A stretch of DNA of 64,000 bases from JBGVSA01 sp049840475 (GCA_049840475.1 JASGKX010000001.1:248001-312000), one strand, 5' to 3'. Positions 35,001 through 44,239 are shown, counted from the stretch's first letter. A program made the numbers and translations. Notes: generated by a model not told the origin, from the sequence alone.

Positions 35001-35765
35001 TCAGCCGAAACGACCGGTGATGTAGTCCTCGGTCTCTTTGCGCGTGGGCTTCACGAACATCTTGTCGGTCTCGCCGAACTCGATCAGCTCGCCCAGATAC
35101 ATGTAGGTCGTGTAGTCGGAGATACGCGCAGCCTGCTGCATGTTGTGCGTCACGATGACGATGGTGAATTCCTGCTTGAGTTCATCGATCAGTTCTTCGA
35201 TACGCATCGTCGAGATCGGGTCGAGCGCCGAGGTCGGCTCGTCGAGCAGCAGCACTTCGGGCTTGACCGCCACACCGCGCGCAATGCACAGGCGTTGTTG
35301 CTGGCCGCCCGACAGGCTGGTGCCGCTCTGGTGCAGTTTGTCCTTGACCTCGTCCCACAGCGCGGCCTTGCGCAGAGCCCATTCGACGCGCTCTTCCATT
35401 TCGGCGCCGGTCAGGCTTTCGTGCAGACGCACGCCAAAAGCGATGTTGTCGAAAATCGACATGGGGAACGGCGTCGGCTTCTGGAACACCATGCCGACCT
35501 TGGCGCGCAGCGTGGACACGTCGATGTCCGAGCCGAGGATGTTGCGGCCTTCCAGCAGCAACTGGCCTTCGGCGCGCTGTTCCGGGTACAGGTCGTACAT
35601 GCGGTTGATCGTGCGCAGCAGGGTTGACTTGCCGCAGCCCGACGGGCCGATGAACGCCGTCACTTTGTGGTGAGCGATCGACAGGTTGATGTTCTTCAGC
35701 GCGTGGAACTTGCCGTAGAAGAAGTTGAAGTCGCGGAATTCGATTTGAGGTGCGAGCGAGGTCAT
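35001..35765 (-). CDS. pstB: Phosphate ABC transporter ATP-binding protein PstB
   Basis: 254 residues. Walker A GPSGCGKST, Q-loop VFQKPTPFPMSIFDN, signature LSGGQQQR, Walker B LLLDEPTSALD and switch THNMQQAARISD are all present. The MSIFDNIAFG and LIEFGETDKMF segments are PstB-specific. It powers phosphate import through PstCA. Start at 35765 follows CCAAGAGAAATC. Last gene of pstSCAB; no phoU follows. Confidence 0.97.
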   Translation of the reverse strand: MTSLAPQIEFRDFNFFYGKFHALKNINLSIAHHKVTAFIGPSGCGKSTLLRTINRMYDLYPEQRAEGQLLLEGRNILGSDIDVSTLRAKVGMVFQKPTPFPMSIFDNIAFGVRLHESLTGAEMEERVEWALRKAALWDEVKDKLHQSGTSLSGGQQQRLCIARGVAVKPEVLLLDEPTSALDPISTMRIEELIDELKQEFTIVIVTHNMQQAARISDYTTYMYLGELIEFGETDKMFVKPTRKETEDYITGRFG

Positions 35766-35784
35766 GATTTCTCTTGGCCTTATG

Positions 35785-36627
35785 TCAGGCGTTGCCGCTC
35801 TGACGGAAGAACACGCGCGCAACGATGTTGAGCGCGAGCACCCCGACTGTGATGATCAGCACGCCGGCCCAGGCCAGCGTCTGCCACTCGGTGAAGGGGC
35901 TCATGGCGAAACGGAAAATGGTCACCGGCAGGTTGGCCGTCGGGCCAGACAGGTCGGTGCTCCAGAACTGGTTGGACAGCGCGGTGAACAGCAGCGGTGC
36001 CGTCTCGCCAGCGATACGGGCCACAGCCAGCAGCACGCCTGTCACCACACCGGCCTTGGCCGCGCGCAGCGTGACCATCATGATCACCGTGCGCTTGGGC
36101 GCGCCAAGTGCGTAGGCGGCTTCGCGCAGCGAGTTGGGCACCAGTTGCAGCATGTTCTCGGTGGTGCGAACAACCACCGGCACCACGATCAGCGCCAGCG
36201 CCACGATACCGGCCCAGCCAGAGAAGCGCCCCGTCTGGGCCACGACCATGGCATACACGAACAGGCCGATGACGATCGAGGGTGCGGACAGCAGCAGGTC
36301 GTTCACGTAACGCGTGACGTTGCCCAGCAGCGTGCTGCGCCCGTATTCGGCCAGATACACGCCAGCCAGGACACCGATGGGCGTGCCGACGAAAGTGGCG
36401 CCAGCAACCATCATCAAACTGCCGACGATGGCGTTGGCAAGACCGCCGCCTTCGGAGTTGGGCGGCGGCGTCATCTGCGTTAACAGATTCAGCGACAGAC
36501 CCGTGACACCCAGTTGCAGCACGGTCCACAGAATCCACGCCAGCCAGAACAGGCCGAAGAGCATCGCGCCCATCGACAGGGCGAGCGCTGCGCGGTTGAT
36601 CAGTTTTCGACGAGTAAGCAGTTGCAT
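35785..36627 (-). CDS. pstA: Phosphate ABC transporter permease PstA
   Basis: 280 residues, six membrane helices, with the permease loop LREAAYALGAPKRTVIMMVTLRAAKAGVVTGVLLAVARIAGETAPLL (EAA motif) that docks PstB. The N-terminal helix LSMGAMLFGLFWLAWILWTVL is typical. It starts 11 bases after pstC and ends 19 bases before pstB. Confidence 0.96.
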   Translation of the reverse strand: MQLLTRRKLINRAALALSMGAMLFGLFWLAWILWTVLQLGVTGLSLNLLTQMTPPPNSEGGGLANAIVGSLMMVAGATFVGTPIGVLAGVYLAEYGRSTLLGNVTRYVNDLLLSAPSIVIGLFVYAMVVAQTGRFSGWAGIVALALIVVPVVVRTTENMLQLVPNSLREAAYALGAPKRTVIMMVTLRAAKAGVVTGVLLAVARIAGETAPLLFTALSNQFWSTDLSGPTANLPVTIFRFAMSPFTEWQTLAWAGVLIITVGVLALNIVARVFFRQSGNA

Positions 36628-36638
36628 GGATGACCCGA

Positions 36639-37700
36639 TCAGCTCTTGGTGCCTTCGTGGCGCGCCAGGCGGGCCAGGAATGCTTTGGAGATCACCAGCA
36701 CGATCAGCGTGATGACGAACAGGATCAGGCCCAGTTCCATCAGCGCCGCGGTGTGCAAGCCGGGTGCGGCTTCGGCGAATTCGTTGGCCAGCGCCGACGT
36801 GATGCTGTTGCCCGGCATGAATAGCGACGCCGAATTCAAGAAATTGGTGTTGCCGATGACGAACGTCACCGCCATCGTCTCACCAAGCGCACGCCCCAGG
36901 CCCAGCATGACGCCACCGACGACGCCTGCCTTGGAATATGGCAGCACGACGTTCCAGACCACCTCCCAGGTGGTGCAACCCAGGCCGTATGCCGATTCCT
37001 TGAGCAGCGTGGGAGTGACTTCGAACACGTCGCGCATCACCGCAGCGATGAACGGGATGATCATGATGGCGAGGATGATGCCGGCCGTCAGCAGGCCAAT
37101 GCCCATGCCCGGACCGGAGAACAACACGCCGAGCACCGGCACCTTGCCCAGCGTGGACGCCAGCAGCGGCTGCACGTGTTGCGCAAAGAACGGCGCAAAC
37201 ACCAGCAGGCCCCACATCCCGTACACGATACTGGGGATGGCGGCGAGCAATTCGATGGCGGTTCCCAGCGGGCGGCGCAGCCACTTGGGCGAGAGTTCGG
37301 TCAGAAACAGCGCAATGCCGAAGCTCACGGGCACGGCAATGACGAGTGCGATCAGCGAGGTCAGGATCGTGCCGTACATCGGCACCACCGCCCCGAAGCG
37401 CTCCATCGGAGGGTTCCATTCCGTCGAGAAGAGGAACTTGATGCCCAGCCCCTTGATGGCGGGCCAGGACGAATAAATCAGCGCAACGATGATGCCCAGC
37501 AGGCACAGCAATGCGAAGAAGGCGACCGAGCGCGTCAGCCCGGCAAAAAGGCGATCACCCAGATCGCGCTTCGGGCGATCGAGGCCCAGGTTCGAGTGCG
37601 TATTCAACAACGCAACCCCCGCGTGCGAGGCGACCGCCGCCCCGGTGGCACCCACCGAGGCAGCGGTCACGCTCCCGTTAGAATCAACGGAGACGGTCAT
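36639..37700 (-). CDS. pstC: Phosphate ABC transporter permease PstC
   Basis: 353 residues. A polar N-terminal extension of about 55 residues precedes six helices; the EAA loop ESAYGLGCTTWEVVWNVVLPYSKAGVVGGVMLGLGRALGETMAVTFVIGN is clear. PstC and PstA form the membrane channel. It starts six bases after the pstS stop, so coupling is tight. The long N-terminal tail (MTVSVDSNGSVTAAS) is richer in Ala/Val than in enteric PstC. Confidence 0.96.
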   Translation of the reverse strand: MTVSVDSNGSVTAASVGATGAAVASHAGVALLNTHSNLGLDRPKRDLGDRLFAGLTRSVAFFALLCLLGIIVALIYSSWPAIKGLGIKFLFSTEWNPPMERFGAVVPMYGTILTSLIALVIAVPVSFGIALFLTELSPKWLRRPLGTAIELLAAIPSIVYGMWGLLVFAPFFAQHVQPLLASTLGKVPVLGVLFSGPGMGIGLLTAGIILAIMIIPFIAAVMRDVFEVTPTLLKESAYGLGCTTWEVVWNVVLPYSKAGVVGGVMLGLGRALGETMAVTFVIGNTNFLNSASLFMPGNSITSALANEFAEAAPGLHTAALMELGLILFVITLIVLVISKAFLARLARHEGTKS

Positions 37701-37706
37701 GAAGGC

Positions 37707-38744
37707 TTACTTCGCAGCCGAAACGGTCTTGCCGGAAGCGTCCTTGATCTGTCCCCAGGACGAGTAGATCTGCTTCACGGTCGCGTCGGGCAGCGGCACG
37801 AAGTCCAGATCGGCCGCCATCTTGCCACCATTCTTGTAAGCCCACTCGAAGAACTTCAGGACTTCCTGAGCTTGCACCGGTTTGTCTTGCTGCTTGTGCA
37901 TCAGGATGAACGTGGCGCTGGTGATGGGCCACGAATCCTTACCCGGTTGTTCCGTCAGGATTTCGTAGAAGGCCGAACCCCAGTTGGCACCAGCCGAAGC
38001 GGCGGCGAACGTGTCGTCCGACGGTTGCGGCCATTGCTTGTCCTTGTTCTGCACCAGCGCGTACGTCAGCTTGTTTTGCTTGGCGTAGGCGTATTCAACG
38101 TAGCCGATCGAACCCGGCAGGCGTTGCACGAAGGCCGACACGCCTTCGTTGCCCTTGCCGCCCAGGCCCACCGGCCATTGCGGGGCGGTGCCTTCGCCGA
38201 CGGTCTTCTTCCATTCCGGCGAAACCTTCGACAGGTAGTTCGTGAACACGAACGAGGTGCCCGAACCGTCAGCGCGGCGAACGACGCCGATGGCTTGTTC
38301 CGGCAGCTTCACGCCCGGGTTCAGTTCAGCGATGGCCTTGTCGTTCCAGGTGGTGATCTTGCCCAGGAAGATGTCGGCCAGAACCGGGCCGGTCAGCTTC
38401 AGCTCGCCCGGCTTGATGCCGGCAACGTTCAGGACGGGCACCACACCGCCGATCACGGTCGGGAATTGCGTCAGGCCGTCCTTGGCCAGGTCTTCAGGCT
38501 TGAGCGGCATGTCGGACGCGCCGAAATCAACCGTCTTGGCCTGGATTTGCTTGATGCCGCCGCCGGAACCGATCGATTGATAGTTGATCTTGTTGCCGGT
38601 GGCCTTGTTGTACGCGTCGGCCCACTTGGAGTAGATCGGAGCCGGGAACGAGGCGCCTGCGCCGGTGATTTCGGCAGCGAAGGTCGCGGAAGACATCGCC
38701 GCCAGCACGGCAGCGAAAATCGTGTTCAGAGCAGTGTTGCGCAT
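37707..38744 (-). CDS. pstS: Periplasmic phosphate-binding protein PstS
   Basis: 345 residues with signal peptide MRNTALNTIFAAVLAAMSSATFA and the mature start AEITGAGASFPAPIYSKW, which carries the phosphate-binding TGAGASFP loop. IGSGGGIKQIQAKTVDFGASDMPL and RADGSGTSFVFTNYLS are the remaining ligand loops. The ATG at 38744 has CAAGGAAACGCC upstream. First gene of pstSCAB; a tentative Pho box lies 40-60 bases before it. Confidence 0.97.
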   Translation of the reverse strand: MRNTALNTIFAAVLAAMSSATFAAEITGAGASFPAPIYSKWADAYNKATGNKINYQSIGSGGGIKQIQAKTVDFGASDMPLKPEDLAKDGLTQFPTVIGGVVPVLNVAGIKPGELKLTGPVLADIFLGKITTWNDKAIAELNPGVKLPEQAIGVVRRADGSGTSFVFTNYLSKVSPEWKKTVGEGTAPQWPVGLGGKGNEGVSAFVQRLPGSIGYVEYAYAKQNKLTYALVQNKDKQWPQPSDDTFAAASAGANWGSAFYEILTEQPGKDSWPITSATFILMHKQQDKPVQAQEVLKFFEWAYKNGGKMAADLDFVPLPDATVKQIYSSWGQIKDASGKTVSAAK

Positions 38745-38783
38745 GGCGTTTCCTTGATTGGGAGGGTTACAACGCCGCACAGA

Positions 38784-38803
38784 CTATTGCGGTTATGTTA
38801 CGG
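38784..38803 (-). promoter_or_regulatory. Tentative Pho box upstream of pstS
   Basis: On the minus strand CCGTAACATAA is followed by CCGCAATAG, resembling two 11-base PhoB half sites (CTGTCATAAAT type). The match is weak, so the call rests partly on the location. Confidence 0.3.
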
Positions 38804-38852
38804 CTGTATTGCAAGTCCGCCGGATGCCCCAAACAGGTGACGCCATTTGGCG

Positions 38853-39794
38853 TCACAAGCCCGGATCGCTCCCCTCGCCCGCCAATGAGGCATCGACCAC
38901 GCGCCGAGTCAGGTGCGGAGCGAAAGATTCAATGAAGGCATAGACATAGCCGCGCAGCCAGGCATTGCGCGGCAGCCCGATTCGAGTGGTCGACGACTCA
39001 AACAGATGCGACGCGTCGACCGCGGCAAGCTGGCGGTCGATCATCGGATCGTAGGCCATGCTGGCAATCAGCCCGATGCCCAAATCCATGGCCACGTAAG
39101 TCTTGATCACGTCCGAGTCGATGGCCGTCAGCACCACTTTGGGCTTGAGGCCGCGTCCGACGAAAGCCTTGTTGATAAGGCTTCGACCGGCAAAGGCGAA
39201 GTCGTAAGTGATGATCGGATACTTGGCGATGGCTTCCAGCGTGAGCGGCTGCTCGCGCAGGATCGGGTGCCCCGGCTTGGCGATGACACTGCGGTTCCAT
39301 TGGTAGCAAGGCATCATCACCAGATCGGGATAGTCGGCGATGGCCTCGGTCGCAATGGCCAGGTCGGCCTCGCCTGAAAGCACCATTTCGCAGATCTGCT
39401 GCGGGCTGCCCTGGTGGAGCGAGAGCTGCACCTTGGGATAGCGCCGCAAAAAATCCCCCACCACGCGCGGCAGGGCATAGCGCGCCTGTGTATGGGTGGT
39501 GGCGATCGACAGGCGCCCGGCGTCTTCGTTGTGATATTCCTCGCCGACCGCCCGCAGGTTGTCGGCCTCGCGCAGCATGCGCCCGGCCACTTCGATCACC
39601 TTCTGGCCGGGCTCGGTAACGGCAACCAGCCGCTTGCCATGGCGCACAAAGATCTCTACGCCGAGCTCCTCTTCCAGCAGCTTGATCTGCTTGGACACAC
39701 CGGGCTGGGACGTAAACAGGGCATCGGCCGCCTCAGACACCGACAGGTTGCGGCGGGCGACCTCATATACATAGCGCAGTTGTTGCAGGTTCAT
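38853..39794 (-). CDS. cysB: CysB-type LysR regulator of sulfur assimilation
   Basis: 313 residues. N-terminal HTH MNLQQLRYVYEVARRNLSVSEAADALFTSQPGVSKQIKLLEEELGVEIF and effector domain with TTHTQARYALPRVVGDFLRRYPKVQL and HQGSPQQI, the CysB/Cbl ligand-binding segments. It activates sulfate assimilation genes when the inducer (acetylserine) is present and thiosulfate/sulfide are low. It lies just upstream, and on the other strand, of the TSUP-cysI-cysH-cysD-cysN row, its expected target. Confidence 0.93.
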   Translation of the reverse strand: MNLQQLRYVYEVARRNLSVSEAADALFTSQPGVSKQIKLLEEELGVEIFVRHGKRLVAVTEPGQKVIEVAGRMLREADNLRAVGEEYHNEDAGRLSIATTHTQARYALPRVVGDFLRRYPKVQLSLHQGSPQQICEMVLSGEADLAIATEAIADYPDLVMMPCYQWNRSVIAKPGHPILREQPLTLEAIAKYPIITYDFAFAGRSLINKAFVGRGLKPKVVLTAIDSDVIKTYVAMDLGIGLIASMAYDPMIDRQLAAVDASHLFESSTTRIGLPRNAWLRGYVYAFIESFAPHLTRRVVDASLAGEGSDPGL

Positions 39795-39832
39795 GGAGAC
39801 TCTTTCGCACGCCGGTCGGGTCGGCGCGGTTT

Positions 39833-40132
39833 TCAGCTTTCCACGTCGGCCAGACGGCGTTCGCTGACGCGGGGAGCCACGACGCCTTTGGCGGCAACGT
39901 GCTCGGGATGGTCTTGGTAGGCGTCCAGTGCGGCGCGGCCGTCGAATTCGGAATACAGCATGATGTCGGCCGAGGTGGCCTCACGCGAGAAGTCGGCACG
40001 GACCTCCAGCACGCGCATGCCATCGATGCGTCCATTGAGCGCTTCGAGCGCATCCCGGATAGCCTGGGTGTCGAGGGCACGCTGCTCGGCATCTTCTGCC
40101 TTGAGTCGCCACATGACGATGTGTCGGATCAT
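39833..40132 (-). CDS. Dabb (stress-responsive alpha/beta barrel) family protein
   Basis: 99 residues starting MIRHIVMWRLK, with the helix ALEALNGRIDGMRVLEVRADFS and the strand DIMLYSEFDGRAALDAYQDHPEHVA typical of Dabb dimers. Such proteins are small ferredoxin-like dimers of uncertain role; some act as polyketide cyclases. It lies upstream of cysB on the same strand (38 bases apart) and may be co-transcribed. GGGGAGACAG precedes the ATG. Confidence 0.85.
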   Translation of the reverse strand: MIRHIVMWRLKAEDAEQRALDTQAIRDALEALNGRIDGMRVLEVRADFSREATSADIMLYSEFDGRAALDAYQDHPEHVAAKGVVAPRVSERRLADVES

Positions 40133-40294
40133 CTGTCTCCCCTGTTCTTGCTGGTTTCTATGACCGGCCAATCCTGCGCCAGCCACACAGCGTTCTTATA
40201 TTACTTTTTCTTCTAACAGTGTGAATCAAACCAGCAATGCGGCTCCGAGCACGGCGGATATGATCGCCACTCTGGATCAAACCCTTGCTGCTTC

Positions 40295-41071
40295 ATGGAC
40301 TTTGCCTATCCGTTTGCCGGTTTTGCCGTTGGCCTGATCGTCGGGATTACCGGTGTGGGAGGCGGTTCGCTGATGACGCCCCTGTTGGTGCTGCTGTTCG
40401 GCATCCACCCGTCCGTGGCCGTCGGAACGGACCTGCTTTATGCGTCCGTGACCAAGGCCGGCGGCACGCTGGCGCATAGCCTGAAAGGCACGGTCAACTG
40501 GACGATCACGCGCCGGCTGGCGGCAGGTTCGCTGCCGGCGGCGGCCATCACGCTGTTCGCCATGCATCAGTTCGCGCCGGGCGGCATCGGTGGCGCGGCC
40601 AAGTTGATTTCGGCGGCGCTTGGCGTGGCACTGGTGCTGACCGCGCTGTCGCTGGTCTTCCGCAGCCGCATCCAGGTGTTCGCGCAGCGCCATGCGGGGG
40701 AAAGCAGTGAAGCCCGTACGGCAACGCTCACCGTGGTGACAGGCGCGATCCTGGGCGTTCTGGTGTCGATCTCATCGGTCGGCGCAGGGGCGCTGGGCGT
40801 GACGGCTTTGTTTTTCCTGTACCCTGCGCTCCCCGCGCGGCGCATCGTCGGTTCGGACATCGCCCATGCGGTGCCGCTGACGCTGGTAGCCGGCCTCGGT
40901 CACTGGTGGCTGGGCAGTGTGGACTGGATGCTGCTGGGCAGTCTGTTGATCGGCTCGCTCCCCGGCATCTGGGTGGGCAGTCAGATTTCGACGCGACTGC
41001 CCGAACGCGCGCTGCGCCCCCTGCTGGCCTGCATGCTGGTGGTGGTCGGTGCAAAAATGATTTCACTTTGA
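40295..41071 (+). CDS. TSUP (TauE/SafE) family permease
   Basis: 258 residues with about eight hydrophobic helices in two TSUP halves, starting MDFAYPFAGFAVGLIVGITGVGGGSLMTPLLVLLFG; the second half repeats VTGAILGVLVSISSVGAGALG. TSUP proteins carry sulfite, sulfate or sulfoacetate. Being 36 bases upstream of cysI on the same strand, it probably imports sulfate or exports excess sulfite in this pathway. No cysTWA sulfate ABC transporter is in the window. Confidence 0.88.
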   Translation: MDFAYPFAGFAVGLIVGITGVGGGSLMTPLLVLLFGIHPSVAVGTDLLYASVTKAGGTLAHSLKGTVNWTITRRLAAGSLPAAAITLFAMHQFAPGGIGGAAKLISAALGVALVLTALSLVFRSRIQVFAQRHAGESSEARTATLTVVTGAILGVLVSISSVGAGALGVTALFFLYPALPARRIVGSDIAHAVPLTLVAGLGHWWLGSVDWMLLGSLLIGSLPGIWVGSQISTRLPERALRPLLACMLVVVGAKMISL

Positions 41072-41107
41072 GGCGCTTCCCCGCCCCAACGGTTAGAGAG
41101 AAACGCG

Positions 41108-42793
41108 ATGTATCAATACGACGAATACGATCAGCGCATTGTGGATGAACGGGTCGCTCAGTTCCGCGACCAGACACGACGCTATCTTGCCGGCGAGCTG
41201 TCGGAAGACGAGTTCCGGCCGCTGCGCTTGCAGAACGGCCTGTATATCCAGCGCCACGCGCCGATGCTGCGCATCGCCACCCCCTACGGTCTGCTTGCCT
41301 CGCGCCAGTTGCGCAAACTCGCGCACATCGCCCGCACGTATGACCGTGGCTATGCACACTTTTCGACGCGCCAGAACACGCAGTTCAACTGGCCGGCAGT
41401 GGAACAGGTGCCTGACATCCTGGCCGAACTGGCCACGGTGCAGATGCACGCCATCCAGACCTCCGGCAACTGCATCCGCAACATCACCACTGACCGGTTT
41501 GCCGGCGTAGCACCGGACGAAATCGTCGATCCGCGCCCGATCGCCGAGATTATCCGCCAGTGGAGCACCTTCCATCCGGAGTTCGCGCTGCTGCCGCGCA
41601 AGTTCAAGATCGCGGTGAACGGCTGCAAGGATGACCGCGCCGTCATCAAGCTGCATGACATCGGGCTGGAATTCCTCCGCAACGACGCCGGCCAGATCGG
41701 CGTGCGCGTGTATGCCGGCGGCGGCATGGGCCGTACGCCGATCATCGGCGAACTGGTACGCGACTGGCTCGACTGGCAGCACGTGCTGACCTACTGCGAA
41801 GCGATCGTCCGCGTCTACAACCTGCACGGCCGCCGCGACAACTCGTACAAAGCCCGCATCAAGATTCTCGTCAAGGCGCTGGGCATCGAAGAATTCCGTC
41901 GTCAGGTCGAAGCCGAATGGGCGCACCTGAAAGATGGCCCCAACACCATCACGCAGGCCGAATTCGACCGCGTCGCGGCGCACTTCACCCCGCCGGCCTA
42001 CGAAGCGCTGCCGGCTACCGACGCGGGCTTCGAAGACAAGCTCGGCAGCGATCGCGCGTTCGCCGCGTGGGTCAAGCGTTGCGTGCATCCGCATCGCGTG
42101 TCGGGCTATCGCGCCATTACGCTGTCGCTCAAGCCCACCGGCATCGCACCGGGGGACGCCACCGCCGAGCAGATGGATCTGGTGGCCGACCTGGCCGACG
42201 ACTATAGCTTTGGCGAACTGCGTGTGTCGCACGAGCAGAATCTGATCCTGGCTGACGTGAAGCTGGGCGAGCTGTACGAAGTCTGGCAAAAGGCGCGCGC
42301 TGCCGGGCTGGCGACGCCGAACATCGGCCTGCTGACCGACATCATCTGCTGCCCGGGCGGCGACTTCTGCTCGCTCGCCAATGCCAAGAGCATTCCGATT
42401 GCCGAGTCCATCCAGCGCCAGTTCGACGACCTCGACTACCTGTATGACATTGGCGAAATGGAGCTGAACATTTCGGGCTGCATGAATTCCTGCGGCCACC
42501 ACCACGTCGGCCACATCGGCATTCTCGGCGTCGATAAGGATGGCTCCGAGTGGTATCAGGTCTCCATCGGCGGCAAGCAAGGCAACGACACCAGCCTCGG
42601 TTCAGTGATCGGCCCGTCGTTCGCGGCCGACGAAGTGGCCGGTGTGGTGCAACGCCTGATCGATGTGTACATCGATAACCGCATCGAAGGCGAGCGCTTC
42701 ATCGACGTGGCGCGCCGCCTTGGCGTGGCGCCTTTCAAGGAACGTGTTTACGCCGACCGCCAACCGGCCAAGCGTGAGGTTGCAAATGTCTAA
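41108..42793 (+). CDS. cysI: Assimilatory sulfite reductase hemoprotein (nitrite/sulfite reductase)
   Basis: 561 residues with duplicated ferredoxin-like and siroheme/4Fe-4S domains. The cluster and siroheme ligands are Cys415 and Cys421 (CCPGGDFC) plus Cys458 and Cys462 (NISGCMNSCGHHHVGHIG). The first half has the substrate-side residues STRQNTQFNWP and SGNCIRNIT. It reduces sulfite to sulfide with six electrons. The flavoprotein CysJ is not encoded here, so a ferredoxin or another reductase must serve. Its last eight bases overlap the DUF934 start. Confidence 0.95.
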   Translation: MYQYDEYDQRIVDERVAQFRDQTRRYLAGELSEDEFRPLRLQNGLYIQRHAPMLRIATPYGLLASRQLRKLAHIARTYDRGYAHFSTRQNTQFNWPAVEQVPDILAELATVQMHAIQTSGNCIRNITTDRFAGVAPDEIVDPRPIAEIIRQWSTFHPEFALLPRKFKIAVNGCKDDRAVIKLHDIGLEFLRNDAGQIGVRVYAGGGMGRTPIIGELVRDWLDWQHVLTYCEAIVRVYNLHGRRDNSYKARIKILVKALGIEEFRRQVEAEWAHLKDGPNTITQAEFDRVAAHFTPPAYEALPATDAGFEDKLGSDRAFAAWVKRCVHPHRVSGYRAITLSLKPTGIAPGDATAEQMDLVADLADDYSFGELRVSHEQNLILADVKLGELYEVWQKARAAGLATPNIGLLTDIICCPGGDFCSLANAKSIPIAESIQRQFDDLDYLYDIGEMELNISGCMNSCGHHHVGHIGILGVDKDGSEWYQVSIGGKQGNDTSLGSVIGPSFAADEVAGVVQRLIDVYIDNRIEGERFIDVARRLGVAPFKERVYADRQPAKREVANV

Positions 42794-43385
42794 TTACATC
42801 CGTGGCAATGCTATCGCCGTCGATACATGGCAGACCGTGCAACTGCCTGCGGTAGAAGAAGCCGTGCGCAAGCAGGCTGGCAAGGTGGTGCTCTTCAAGC
42901 TCACGGGCGCGCCGAGCGCGACAGCAGAGCAGATCGCCGGCACCGAACTGCCCGCCGGCAAGATCATCGTGCCGCTGCCCGTGTGGCTGGCCCGCAAGGA
43001 AGAGCTCGCACAACGCGTGGCGGCCAGTGAGATCGGCGTGTGGATCGACACGCACGAACTGGTCGAAACGCTCGTCGAATCGCAGTCGGACCTCAACGCG
43101 CTGCCGGTGATCGGTGTGCACGTCGAACGTTTCGCCGACGGTCGCAACTTTTCGATCGCCACGTTGCTGCGTACGCGCTACGGCTACAAGAACGAACTGC
43201 GCGTGTTCGGCGATGTGCTTCGTGACCAGATGTTCTTCTACCAACGCTGCGGCTTCGATGCGTACGTCGTGCGCGCCGATCGCTCGGCGGAAGATGCGCT
43301 CCGTGGCCTGTCCGATTTCAGCGAACCCTATCAGGGCGCGGTGCACATCGATCAGCCGCTGTGGCGTCGCCACGCTCGCGTGTAA
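42786..43385 (+). CDS. DUF934 family protein of the sulfite reductase operon
   Basis: 199 residues with no signal peptide, helices or cofactor motif that I recognise. The conserved DUF934 core is visible: PLPVWLARKEEL, NALPVIGVHVERFADGRNFSIATLLRTRYGYKNELRVFGDVLRDQMFFYQRCGFDAYVV. It overlaps the end of cysI by eight bases and lies 21 bases before cysH, so translation with CysI is coupled. Such genes are usually found next to cysI in proteobacteria lacking cysJ. A role as an accessory or electron-transfer partner of CysI is an inference only. Confidence 0.85.
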   Translation: MSNYIRGNAIAVDTWQTVQLPAVEEAVRKQAGKVVLFKLTGAPSATAEQIAGTELPAGKIIVPLPVWLARKEELAQRVAASEIGVWIDTHELVETLVESQSDLNALPVIGVHVERFADGRNFSIATLLRTRYGYKNELRVFGDVLRDQMFFYQRCGFDAYVVRADRSAEDALRGLSDFSEPYQGAVHIDQPLWRRHARV

Positions 43386-43406
43386 GGCGCTGGTCAAGGC
43401 ATACAC

Positions 43407-44165
43407 ATGGATCAGACCGTTTCGTTTCTCAAGCCACGCGCGAGCAACCCCGCGACGCAGCCAGAGCTGACCGATGCCCTCGTGACGTCGGTAGCGGTCA
43501 AGCGTGCGCAGGCGCTCGAACTGTTGCATGGTGCCGTCGATGAATTTGGCGAAGTCACTTTTGCCAACAGCTTCGGCGCTGAAGACATGGTGCTCACGGA
43601 CATCATCGCCACCGAACGCCTGCCGATCGAGATCTTCTCGCTCGACACGGGCCGTCTGCCCGCAGAGACGTACACGCTGATGGCCGAAACCGAAAAGCGC
43701 TATGACATGCGCTTCAAGGTGTTCTTCCCGCGGGCGGAAACGGTAGAAGAGTACGTACGCACGCATGGCATCAATGCGTTCTACGAGTCCATCGAATTGC
43801 GCAAGGCGTGCTGCCACATGCGCAAGGTTGAACCGCTCCAGCGTGCGCTGGCCGGCAAGCGCGCCTGGGTGACGGGCATGCGCGCCGCGCAGAGTGCGAC
43901 ACGCAGCGAACTGCCCGTACGTGAATTCGACGCCGGCAACAAGCTGGAGAAATTCAGCCCGCTGGCCGACTGGAGCGAGAAAGAAGTGTGGGCCTACATC
44001 CGCCTGCACACCGTGCCCTACAACGCGCTGCACGATCAGTTCTACCCGAGCATTGGTTGTGCACCATGCACGCGAGCCATCGCGCTGGGCGAAGACGTTC
44101 GCGCTGGGCGTTGGTGGTGGGAAGACCCGACATCGAAGGAATGCGGGCTCCACGCCAAGAAGTAA
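43407..44165 (+). CDS. cysH: Adenylyl-sulfate (APS) reductase
   Basis: 252 residues of the PAPS/APS reductase family. Two cysteine pairs, Cys135-Cys136 (KACCHMRK) and Cys218/Cys221 (GCAPC), hold a 4Fe-4S cluster that marks the APS-reducing type; Cys246 in ECGLH is the catalytic residue. Enteric PAPS reductases lack the pairs. The missing APS kinase gene cysC agrees. It reduces APS to sulfite using thioredoxin. Confidence 0.95.
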   Translation: MDQTVSFLKPRASNPATQPELTDALVTSVAVKRAQALELLHGAVDEFGEVTFANSFGAEDMVLTDIIATERLPIEIFSLDTGRLPAETYTLMAETEKRYDMRFKVFFPRAETVEEYVRTHGINAFYESIELRKACCHMRKVEPLQRALAGKRAWVTGMRAAQSATRSELPVREFDAGNKLEKFSPLADWSEKEVWAYIRLHTVPYNALHDQFYPSIGCAPCTRAIALGEDVRAGRWWWEDPTSKECGLHAKK

Positions 44166-44239
44166 GCACACCGCCCCCACCCCAACAGAAACAACGGAGC
44201 GCCGCCCGTCACGCGGCGAGAGAAACAGCAGGTTAAGCA

